This document shows positions 26,561 to 36,014 of a stretch of 64,000 bases of DNA, one piece after another. Numbering within the stretch: the stretch's first letter is position 1; the number at the start of each line of letters is the position of its first letter. The notes beneath the pieces were generated by a model, which worked only from the letters and a program-made list of their open reading frames with translations, had not been told where the DNA came from and did not search any database. Source of the stretch: Lasiodiplodia sp. COLG20 (lineage: Eukaryota; Ascomycota; Dothideomycetes; Botryosphaeriales; Botryosphaeriaceae); contig VNWV01000019.1 in the NCBI GenBank assembly GCA_009801085.1, positions 1-64,000 of the forward strand, given 5' to 3'. The translations under genes were made by a program, and so were the position numbers.

Positions 26561-27715
26561 ATTGAGGGAACAAATGGTCGTCCTGGGATGAATCTGCTTC
26601 GTCTGTTTCACATTCCAATGAATTCGTTCAACACCGAAAGGTTTTATATTGTTGGCCGGGACTGAACGGACATCCGGGACCGAACAGATCCCGAGCTCCT
26701 GATCACCGGAATGAAACCCATCGTAGTGGTGGCCGCATCGGACAGAGCGGTGTAAGAATCGCACGGCCAAGCTGGTGTTGCAGGGGAAGGTTCATCACGT
26801 CACTTCCGAATTTCGTGTCCGATCTGCCTGTGCGCTTCCGACGTCGATGATTCTTCTACCACAAGTTACCTCCATCGTTAAATGAGTGAAATCAAAAGAA
26901 GCTTATTTCAACTGCTACCCAGCAAGAACATGTTTGTCGCCGGAAATAGTTGGCTTGGGAAAGAGGTAGTGACGCTATTCCGTGACATCCTTTGGAAGCT
27001 TTAGGAAAAGCACGACGTATTTTGCGGAATTGAAAATTTAAAGCACCGCTACTGAATGATGACATATCTCTATGGTGTTGGCATCAAACTCCAGGTGTAT
27101 TTTGAACACATTTTTATTGCTTCTAGAATGTGCACGCGACGTTGCCGACACTCTACGCAGTAAATTAGGCTTTTGCATAAGGGAGAAAAAAAATATTCCC
27201 AATCTTCGTTGCTATTTAGCAAATGAGAAGCTTCTACACACATGGTTATTACTATATAGTGCAATAGTGCGATTCTTTACACATTCACAGATGCGTCGGA
27301 GCAGCAGGCATTCGGATCGGAGCTAACTTCGGCCAGTCGATGCATCGGAGGTTGGACTTCATTCCGTGGCCCATGCCGGTTTTTACTTCCCGCCAACCTA
27401 AGTGACCACTGCCGAGTCTCCGGCCGGATAAGATACCAGAAAGATACCAGACCGGTAGAACCTACCGCTGCTTCCGATTCATTCCGAATTATGTATGAGA
27501 ACATTGCAGGGATATTCTCGCCCATCTACAAAGTTTTGAATATATTCCGCAGGCCCACTATATTCATGGTTTTTCTCATCCACTGCGAACATCCGCGGCT
27601 GCAGTCTGCGATGGATTTCACTTGAGTTCGTAGTTTATAGGGTAACATAATTAAGACTGTCTCGTTCTAGTGTAAGATCCCGATCTACGCGCTGCCGCTC
27701 CTCAAGATGGCAAGA
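26561..27715. other. Intergenic region, no gene seen
   Basis: About 1.15 kb between the decayed gene and the arylsulfotransferase-like gene. Only short unsupported open stretches occur. Confidence 0.45.
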
Positions 27716-29591
27716 CTAGCGTAGTAGCCGTACGCCTGAGGTTCGCGAGAATTTTCCCGCCATGAAAGCAACCACTGCAATCACGCACGCTTGGAGGAGA
27801 GAAAGCGTGAGCCCCCTCGTTTGTTCTGTGAAAGCTTTTGCCTGCCCCACTTCCTGTCGTAGAAGTTCATCATCAGGCGTTGGAAGTATCTGCTGAATAG
27901 TACAGTGTGCTGGGCCGCAGACATCTGCCATGGATACCGGTGGAACCAGTACGCGCTGCACTTTCGAGATGGCAAGGACCTGTCCGTCTTTGTCCAGTGC
28001 CTCCACAAAGCCTGCAGAAACATACTTGTGGCTCTTGAAATGCGTCTCGAACCCATTCTTTTCCACCTTTCCGAGCAAGCTGCCCGTAGTATCGCCTTCT
28101 CGCTGTCCTTCCGTCGAATATATCTTCCAGGATACGACTTCAGTGGCCCCGTTCCAACTCATGTAAAAATGGGACGGTTCTCCCTTGGTCCGTGAATACA
28201 GGTACAGGTCTGGCAGAGTGTTCGGGTAACCCTGCCAGGGAGCCTTGACCACCCGGTAAACATGTGCCTCCACATCGACGAAGGCAACATCCAAGATGCG
28301 TTCACCATTGGGCGTGAATTCGCTAAACTCAGCTACTTGGCCCCAGCTCACGAACGTGTTGCCGTTTGGCAAAGTTTGCACAGTACCTTGGTGGCGAGCC
28401 AGACCACCCTGAAGTGGGAGTCTTTCGTGTACCAATCGGGCGATTGTAGGCGAGGTAGGGTGGTCAATCGTGATGACCATCGCCGCAGAGACATCCCGGG
28501 TCCGGGTGATACCATTCCAGCCGTTATTGAAGAATGAGATACGCAGCTTGTTTCCTTCCTCTGATAGGATTCGAGCATCGTGTTGTGCAGAGAAATTGAA
28601 GTCTGCAACTTCAACCGTAGAGTTTCGTCCGCCCATTCGCCAGAGGATTGAGCCGTCCTTTCCTGAAATCCGGTAGATGCAATCTGTATGCCGCGCAGAT
28701 ACCAAATAGTCTCCGTTGGAGAATTTGTCTATCGAGTTTATGTGGCTGTGGATTCTATTAGGCATTGATCGCCAACGGAATTTACGTACTTACAAGTAAT
28801 CGAACGCAACGAATGAAGAACGACCACCACCCGCGGCAGCATCGGGTTTTATGGAGGATTCAAATAGAGGCACATGATCCCAGGCTCTCCACTCGAAGAG
28901 CACCTTGCCACTTTCCAGGTCGATTTCTTGGAAGACACTGTCCAGTATCCAACCAAGTCCCTGTGTGATGCCATAAACAGAGAGGTCGCCTTGCACGGGC
29001 TGAAAGCTGACGACTATCGCTTTCGAGCCTCCATCGAGAAGGCTAAACTCATGGAAATCTAAAGCGGTTCCAGACGTTTCCGGTTCGATGGTTCGAATTG
29101 GCCGGTATGCGTCGTCCAGAAGGACGATATGTCCTTGGCCGCGACCTCGCTCCGATTTTCCTCGAACAACCGAGAGAATGTGAGAGCCGTTTGCCAGCTC
29201 GTGACGTTTCAAGTTGAAATAACCTATGTCGGCAAGACTAGGTTGGTAGCCTGACCAGACTAACTGCTTTATCTCGAATTAGCGACTAGCGTCACATCAT
29301 CGGACTAAACCTACCCCCTTTATGTCATAGATGTACGGCGCAAACTGGCAGGCTCCTCCCCATGTTGAGAATAGAAAGGAATCAACCGTAGATGTTGGTA
29401 ACTCATCCACACGGATGTCCAGTCTTGGTACGTATAGATCCGGTCTCTGCTCAACTAGTCAGTCTCTACCTTCAGAGCCTTGGTCGCGGTTTTCCTACTG
29501 AAAGATAAGACATGCATTCTGGAATTGCGGAAGCCGTTGAGTCCGTCACCAGAAACGCGAACACCAAAATGGAAAAAGAAACCAACCACAT
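27716..29591 (-). CDS. Secreted/membrane arylsulfotransferase-like protein (ASST family)
   Basis: Four exons on the minus strand (29499-29591, 29315-29446, 28794-29266, 27716-28754) join in phase to 578 residues. The protein opens with a signal peptide, MWLVSFSILVFAFLVTDSTA. Arylsulfotransferase-family blocks follow: FSTWGGACQFAPYIYD, QLVWSGY, GTALDFHEFSLLDGG, LFEWRAWDHVPLFES, then IHSHINSIDKFSNGDYLVSA and SILWRMGGRNSTVEV, the beta-propeller repeats of PF14269-type proteins. Near the C-terminus one hydrophobic segment (LLQACVIAVVAFMAGKF) precedes a short basic tail, so the mature protein may be membrane-bound facing outward. Bacterial members move sulfate between phenols; activity of the fungal branch is not established. 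It lies 0.5 kb upstream of the repeat-peptide precursor. Confidence 0.85.
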
Positions 29592-30080
29592 CTTGGACAC
29601 CACTGTGGAGTTGACATCTAGTCATGCCCGCACCTTTAAGGGACCGCCTTTCTGTCATCTGATCAGCTATTTCAACGCGAGGCGTGCGCTAGAGTCGTGC
29701 TCTGCACTATGGATCTCTCTTGGCGAGTGATTTATCTTGGCGAATGATTCAAGTCTATAACGCGCGTCATATCGTACTACACATGTCATGCAAGTGGGTC
29801 TAAATCACATAGTACAAGGCCCGATCCGAATGCGAATTCGACTACTTGTGGTTTCCGAAGCCACTTAATCTGAAGTAGTGCCGCACCCGCGCCTTCCTGC
29901 AGTCCTTAACGGTCCGTGCGGGGATCCCCTCGTATACATTAATAGATATCGTCATCTATCTTGGCCACCTGTATATAAGTCTTGGATCACTCGTGGCCGA
30001 AAATCTCAGTATATAAGCGATCCCCTGTCAACACTTCGAGTCTAGATTCCCGACCAACGAATCCCAATCACTACATCACC
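29592..30080 (+). promoter_or_regulatory. Promoter of the repeat-peptide gene with two TATA boxes
   Basis: TATATAAG occurs twice, at 29972-29979 and 30010-30017. These sit 109 and 71 bp upstream of the ATG at 30081. Strong TATA boxes are typical of highly inducible fungal genes. The rest of the 490 bp gap shows nothing specific. Confidence 0.6.
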
Positions 30081-30440
30081 ATGCGCTTCTCCACCACCGC
30101 CGGCCTTGCCCTCGCCCTTCTGCTCGGCACCGTTGCCGCTGCACCCATTGCAGTAGAGAGCGACGAATTCCACCTCGACTACATCTACACACAAAAGAAG
30201 GACGCCATCAAGAGAGCCGATGAGCCGGCTGGGGATATCCACCTCGACTACATCTACACCCAGAAGAAGGATCAGAAGCGAGACGAGCCGATCCACCTCG
30301 ATTACATTTACACGCAAAAGAAGGATGAGAAGCGTGATGAGGTGCTTCATCCTGACTACATCTACACGCAGAAGAAGGATCAGAAGCGGGCGAATCGTCT
30401 TGTAGACGTTCTCATTGCTGGGGGCGGCCCAGGAAACTAA
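30081..30440 (+). CDS. Secreted precursor with four Kex2-bounded peptide repeats (KEP/RiPP-like)
   Basis: A single exon encodes 119 residues. Residues 1-21 are a clear signal peptide (MRFSTTAGLALALLLGTVAAA). Four copies of [H/P]-DYIYTQKKD follow at about residues 31, 54, 72 and 90, spaced 23, 18 and 18. Each is followed within three or four residues by a Lys-Arg pair (44-45, 66-67, 84-85, 102-103), the Kex2 recognition site. Spacers between repeats are acidic (ADEPAGD, DEP, DEV). After the last KR comes a different tail, ANRLVDVLIAGGGPGN. The signal-plus-KR-bounded-repeat layout is that of fungal KEP precursors, such as dikaritin RiPP precursors and repetitive pheromone-like proteins. The Tyr-rich core DYIYT fits Tyr-based cyclisation, but no UstYa-type (DUF3328) oxidase was found. 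The repeat itself is not one I recognise. Confidence 0.85.
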   Translation: MRFSTTAGLALALLLGTVAAAPIAVESDEFHLDYIYTQKKDAIKRADEPAGDIHLDYIYTQKKDQKRDEPIHLDYIYTQKKDEKRDEVLHPDYIYTQKKDQKRANRLVDVLIAGGGPGN

Positions 30441-30451
30441 GTGATGTTTAG

Positions 30452-30506
30452 GTGAGTAGCTTCAAAGGTGCGGGAACAGAAACAATTCTGATGCTAACCA
30501 AGCCAG
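30452..30506 (+). other. Probable 3' UTR intron
   Basis: Twelve bases after the precursor stop codon there is a strong donor, GTGAGT, then the branch site TGCTAAC and an acceptor CCAG, giving a 55 bp intron. It lies in the untranslated region. The remaining gap to 30856 shows no gene. Confidence 0.5.
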
Positions 30507-30856
30507 CATAGTGGTAGGCCCCTTGCATTTAGAGTAGCTTTGCGGATTTGTTAAGCTTTAGGCTTCACCTTGAATCAATAAATTTCAACTGCTACCGCTA
30601 TCGACCAATGCTGCCAATACTCGTTTTTCTGCTACGCACTTTCATAGATGTACCGACAGTACTGACCATGCACCACCCTATTTCAGCCTGAGTCGACCTG
30701 AGCTACCCTACATTAGGGGTCTCCACCCCGTGCGGACTTTAACGCTCAGGCCCACAAAGCCCTCGTGCCAAGGGGGTCATTACACTCGTGACGGCTTTGC
30801 GCTTTATATTTTGCTGATACTAACTTCGCTTTGGCACAACTCAAGCTCTCCTTCAG

Positions 30857-32699
30857 TTAAAATGTCTCAAACTCGGAGGTCCGCAGCTTGCACAGCACCG
30901 TCGTTGAAGGATCGGGCCTGAGCTCAGACTCCACAACACTCTTCCTTGCCCCCTCGGATAGCTTCCAGTCATACCTGAGCAGCAGATGCACGATCATGAT
31001 CTTCAAAACATTGGCCGCCATGAACCGCCCCGGGCACGCGAACTTGCCATGCCCGAAGCCGAAATGATATGCGCTCGTCGTGACGAACTGCCCCTTGTTC
31101 TCCTGCCCGGGCTGCTGCCGCATGCGCAGATACCTGCGTCCGTCGAACGCCAGCGGGTCGGGCCCGTATATATCGGGGTCGTGCATCACTAGTGTGGGGA
31201 AGGCGGTGATGCAGCCTTTTGGCAGGAATGTGCCGTCGGAAAGCGTCACGGGACGCTCGACGCGGCGGTGGAGGGATGCTGCCGGGTTTCGTTAGCGGAA
31301 GGTCAGGCTGGCGAGTGGGGGGCTGATTTGCTCACTTGGGCCGAAGTTGCTGATTCGCTGGCTCTCTTTCAAGCAGCTGTCGAGTAGCTTGAGCTTGTAT
31401 AGGCTCTGCTTTGTGAGGCTGCCGTCCTCGGTGAGCACCTGGATCATTTCCTCGCGCAGCTCAGGAATGACTTCAGGAGTGGAGAGGATGTCAAACATGA
31501 ACGCATAGAGCGTCATGCTTGTTGTGTGAAGAGCGGCGAAAGTGAGAAGTAGCTGGCCATCAGTCACGTTGTATTCCCTGCCAACGGCTGTTTCCGAGAA
31601 CCATTCGAGAGCATCGCTGAATCTGGTCTCTGTATTGCCGTCTGCCTGTGATGCTCTCTTGGCTTGTTCTCTGGCTTTAAGCTCTGCCTTCACTATCTTG
31701 TCTGCTCGAGAGTATGACTGCTGGATCTGACGCATCTCGGGGAGAAGACGGCAGACGATTGGACGCGAGAAAGATGGCCAGGAACGCAAAGCATGCACAG
31801 CTGCAGATGCCTCCATTGTGAAGCTGATCGAAATCGAAAGCCAATCTGGATCGCGACAAAGTGCGTCGCCGGTGAAGACTTTGGTTGTCATTCGAGCTGC
31901 GATTGGAAGAATGGTTGGAAGAAGAGGTACTGGAGTCCATTCTACGTCACTTCGTCAGAACCGCACGAAGGGAATCCTTGACAGGCATGCGTACCATCAC
32001 TAACTCCCTGCATTGATTGCTCGAGTGCCTGTGACATTTCCGAAGATAGACTGGGTGTAAGCGGGCCTGGATATATTATCAGTATTTCTTCATCCACATT
32101 CGCTTCCAATAGCACACACCTATGGCGGTAGTCAAGTTCTTCTTGACCACATCCTGAAAGATACTATTCCTCAACCCCTTCCAAGGTCCCAATCCCGGAT
32201 AATCTGGAAGAAACTCCTGAAGCAGCCTCAGCAACCAGAATCCTCCCACGAAAATCTCATTCAAGAGCTTACGTGTTCGAGGAAGCCGCTCAAAGTCATA
32301 TTCCCATGATTCCGGACTTCGTCTATCAGAGTAGGTGGGAGGATGATCATTGGTCCGGTCCCTGTGATAATCTGGAATGCCTTACCGCGTGCCTGGTCCC
32401 TTGCTTAGCTCCGTTTTTATTGGGTAGACTGATGGTTAGGGATAGCTTACTTGTTGATAGGCGTTCTTGATCCAGGTGCCACCAGATGTGGCGTACTGTG
32501 CTTTTGTCTTGGCGAATGAAGGGTCTCCAGGCAGATTACCGTACAACTTGAAACCAGGGTATGGCTTGTTCTCCGGCGGAATTGGAAGAATGGCAATGAG
32601 AAAGACGAGAGATAGCACGAAAATTATGGAACCTCCGTAGAAGCTGTAACAGCCTTCCAGGGTGGACAGGAGCGGATCGTCAAAAGTGGAGGCTTCCAT
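30857..32699 (-). CDS. Cytochrome P450 monooxygenase
   Basis: Six exons on the minus strand (32451-32699, 32273-32392, 32120-32216, 31995-32066, 31336-31941, 30857-31278) give 521 residues with all phases consistent. Near the N-terminus is a membrane anchor, SIIFVLSLVFLIAILPIPPE. P450 motifs follow in order: the I-helix region LLLTFAALHTTSMTL, with AALHTT in place of the usual A/GGxDT; the K-helix ExxR in CLKESQR; and the haem loop FGFGHGKFACPGR with the Cys ligand. Sequence style (YKLKLLDSCLKESQR; TLSDGTFLPKGC) resembles fungal P450s of the ent-kaurene-oxidase-like/indole-diterpene branch. The substrate is unknown. It is convergent with the repeat-peptide precursor and divergent from the dehydrogenase, so tailoring of a secondary metabolite is plausible but inferred. 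Confidence 0.9.
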
Positions 32700-33522
32700 G
32701 GTTGTAAAAAATCAAACGTCTGGTAGTGAAAGTTGCAAGCATTGTATTCAAAAGAGATGTAGAACGAAATAAATACTTGCGGCCTCACTGGTATTAAATT
32801 AGAGATTGAACAGTAGAGTCTGTTCATTGCCTGCTGTCCATTGCACCATCTCAGCCTTCGGTCATGCAAATGCCTCTCATTCGTATCTACGTTGCAGGAT
32901 TTATAAGCACTTCTACTGCCAACCCACTGCTATGCAGTTCGGATGGGACCTGATCCCGCTTCCGCCTCTGACGCTGGCCTGACAATAGTTCTATAATACT
33001 TTTCTGCCAGTATATTCTGTGCATGGACTATCTTCACGTATACAGCTCGTACTTGCTCGTCTCTGATTGGATATCGAGGACTGATAGTGAATACAAATCG
33101 GACCTCGAGAAGACGTTCCCTGTTTCACTCAAAGCTGAGACCGCTCAAGCGTATTCGTAATGGCTGTTGGTGTAGTAGAAAGCTTGGCATGCTCCGTGCA
33201 CGGCTGTATTCGGCAATGCTTGCGAGCGGAACGGATACGGATGAAGCCACTTGCCGTGGCATGATAGGATGTGGAAAATTTCCCCCTACGGAATCGCATA
33301 AACTTTCTCTCATGAGCATGTTCTGCGAGGCTGGCTGAGGCATTACAAATCCGAAATCTTGAATCAGCCACAGGCCTACAACCGGGCAAGCCGACGACCA
33401 GTCAAACATGTCAGCATGGCTGTGCAATCAAGATATATGCTTAGATTGATATAAAGAGGCAGGAAGGCTTCAGAATTTGCTGTGAATGTCAGTCTAATTC
33501 CGAGTAATTTCCAGAATCAACA
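32700..33522. promoter_or_regulatory. Divergent P450/SDR promoter region
   Basis: 823 bp separate the two divergent start codons. A TATA-like TATAAA at 33450-33455 lies 68 bp upstream of the SDR ATG. No other gene is seen. Co-regulation is inferred from arrangement only. Confidence 0.45.
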
Positions 33523-34618
33523 ATGTCCGGCACTGTCATTGTCACCGGCGCAGCAGGCGGCCTCGGCCTCGCGCTCGCAGAGAGCATCGTCAACCGCCCC
33601 GAATCAGAAGCCTGCATCTTCACAGTCCGCAACCAGTCGGCCGCCAATGCGCAGCCTTTGCATACCCTCCGCGAGTCCACTAAAGGAAAGACGGTCGAGA
33701 TCCACGAGCTCGACCTCTCCCAAGCACACGCCGTGCGCACCTTCGCCGCCGCCATCAACACCAAAGTCTCCAATAAACAGCTGCTTCCCATCCGCGCACT
33801 CATCCTCAATGCCGCTGCCATACCATTACTGGGTCCGCGTCAACATACTACCTGGAATGACGGTAGCAGATTGGAGATGATGTTCGCGGTCAATCACGTC
33901 GCGAACTTCCTGCTGACGCTGCTACTGCTGCCCAGCATGGATCCAGACAACGGGCGCATCGTGCTGGTCTCTAGCCACGCGCACGACCTCCAGTCGCCAT
34001 CGATGCGCAAGCACCGTCCGGAGAGGCTGGAGTGGAGGCTGGATGAGATCGCGCGTGGTGAACAGGTGCCGGAGGCGGGGGACGAGTCGAACGATGTCAT
34101 GAGGCGGTACGGCATGTCGAAGCTGTGTCAGATCATGTTTATGTGCGTGTTTTCCAACTTCCGTGCCGTTGACGAAATACATCTGTCGGAAAAAAAAAAA
34201 TTCGCTGACGCATCCATGCAGGCATGAGCTGCAAGCTCGCATTGACGCGAACCCGCGCCTGAACAAGATCTGCGTGCTCGCTGTCAATCCTGGCGCCATG
34301 GTGCATGCTAATATCATGAACAAGATGAGCCCGTTCATGAAGTATGTTGTGGGGCCGGTGGCAGTTGGCGTCTTCAAGGTAGTTTCGTGGATCAATCCGG
34401 ATGGTATCATGCGTACGGCGCAGAAGTCGGCGGCGGATGTGCAGAGAGCAGCGTTTGATGTTGAGGATCCGGAGCTGGGGAGGTACCCGAAAGATCTTTA
34501 TTTGGACGGCGCTAAGATTGTAAAGCCGGCGGCAGAATCTTTCGATAAGGCGAAACAGAAGGAGCTATGGGACTTTAGCGTTGAATTAGCGGGGTTAACT
34601 GGGCAAAGTATCTTATAG
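33523..34618 (+). CDS. Short-chain dehydrogenase/reductase
   Basis: NAD(P)-dependent oxidoreductase with a Rossmann fold. Two exons, 33523-34142 and 34222-34618, give 338 residues. The junction MFM|HELQAR is phase 2. The cofactor motif is VTGAAGGLGLA. Strand 4 carries LILNAAA, and the catalytic Tyr/Lys pair is in YGMSK, preceded by IVLVSSHAH with the catalytic Ser. The substrate-binding loop follows AVNPGAM. No signal peptide. The general style resembles retinol-dehydrogenase/ketoreductase-like SDRs of fungi. The substrate cannot be told. Its promoter faces the P450, and a role with that enzyme is possible. A poly-A run near 34190-34200 lies inside the intron. Confidence 0.92.
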
Positions 34619-35860
34619 ATTTGTTTCAAGAATGTCTATTTCTTTCCTCTACTCTAGTCACAATCTCTCCACTCACTAAAAACACTTAATATTTGCTCCC
34701 TTAGATAATCGTATATTGGATATAAGAATACTGCAAAAATGTTAATTCGGTAAGCCTGGTCCGCTTCTTACCTATGCTTTAAAAAGCTACTTAATGCAAC
34801 CCCATTTCACTCATAACATTAACTTTAAACTGGAAGTACTTTTAAATGGCCAGTCCAAAGCCCAGAAGTAGAGAACTACATTCCGCCATCACTTAAAATT
34901 CGCAGTTTAGACTCTGTAAATAGAATCTCGACATGTGCAAAAGTGCTGCAGCTCCTAATTGACAGGGCACTTTCAAATGTGCAAGACTGCACAAAGTTCA
35001 CAGCACAACTTGGCGATGAGAAAATGCCATCTGCATTCGGAGTCAGAGAGTAGTAGATGCCACTGTGTACGTCCTTCGTCACATGCCGATGATGCGCGCG
35101 GAAGCGACCCCTGAACACGTCCCATGGTGCCTGAACAAGCCTTTTCCGTGTCTTAAGCGTGTACAGCCGTATACACGCATAGTGGAACGATCCAACGATG
35201 AAACTGATAGCGATTGCAGAGAAAATGCGCAGAAACATGTTCATGATGGTGGACGTGAAACTTGAAAATATGCGTAGTGATGGCATGTTGCAGAAGGTAG
35301 CAAATTCCGGACGGGTACATCGGAAGTTCAGCTCGCGACCATGGGTGATTCTGGGTTCTCGCATCTATCTAAAATCCTCGCTACAGTGATCCATGGGCAT
35401 CGTGCGCGTCAAAAGCCAATATTTCCGCTTAGGACTAAGCGTACCCGTTGGGGTTTAAGCAGAGGCACGCAAGATTCAACGAGCAGACTAGGAGGATCCC
35501 TCCCCCGCATTCCCCCGCCCCCACATTCCTTTTTTTCTCTCAGCTTGAAGTACTGCAGTTTCCGTTTTCGCTTCCCTGTCTGTTTCCGTTTTATGAAGGG
35601 CGAGAGAATTTCTAAGTCAGGCTAAGACGGGAATCCAAACCCAAAATTCGTGACATTTACAACTCGAGTCAACCTGGGCCAGATTCTTGTCTTCCACAAC
35701 AACATTCTCATTTCGTCAGAGTTCACATGGATACGCGTTAATTTCCTATTCTGGTTCATTTTCAATGCCTATCCATTCGGTGTCGATTTCTCCCTGTCCT
35801 TCCATTACCCCACATGGCGGAGAACTTAAACATGAGAAATACTTTGCCACAATCAACGCC
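34619..35860. other. AT-rich intergenic region with a doubtful minus-strand open frame
   Basis: Bases 34620-34870 are AT-rich. On the minus strand, 34876-35287 reads MPSLRIFSSFTSTIMNMFLR with one membrane-like segment (FSAIAISFIVGSFHYAC), but shows no family motif and an odd tail. I do not call it as a gene. Confidence 0.35.
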
Positions 35861-36014
35861 TATAAATACGAGTGCTCACTTCTCACATCTACCAGCCAAC
35901 AACATCCATTCGGTCTCGCTGAACTACATCCAGTGACAGTCCACGCTCAGGTAAGGTTCTGTGATGTTTACATTTCCCTTCCATACACTAATGAAGCTCC
36001 AAGAAAGTATCATC
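35861..36014 (+). promoter_or_regulatory. TATA box and 5' UTR intron of the three-repeat gene
   Basis: TATAAATA lies at 35861-35868. A likely 5' UTR intron runs 35951-36003, with donor GTAAGG, a CACTAAT branch region and acceptor AAG. It removes an upstream in-frame Met at 35961 and places the first ATG at 36015. Confidence 0.5.

Noticed and set aside
26225..26770. HDLAVHCNIEMTR as a possible UstYa-like (DUF3328) motif
   Set aside because: Spacing and context differ from the two HxxHC motifs of that family, and the gene is broken and continues as an unrelated membrane protein.
34876..35364. Minus-strand open frame with one membrane-like segment
   Set aside because: No family signature, and the C-terminal half looks non-coding. 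Also considered as a UstYa-type oxidase for the nearby peptide precursor, but the HxxHC motifs are absent.
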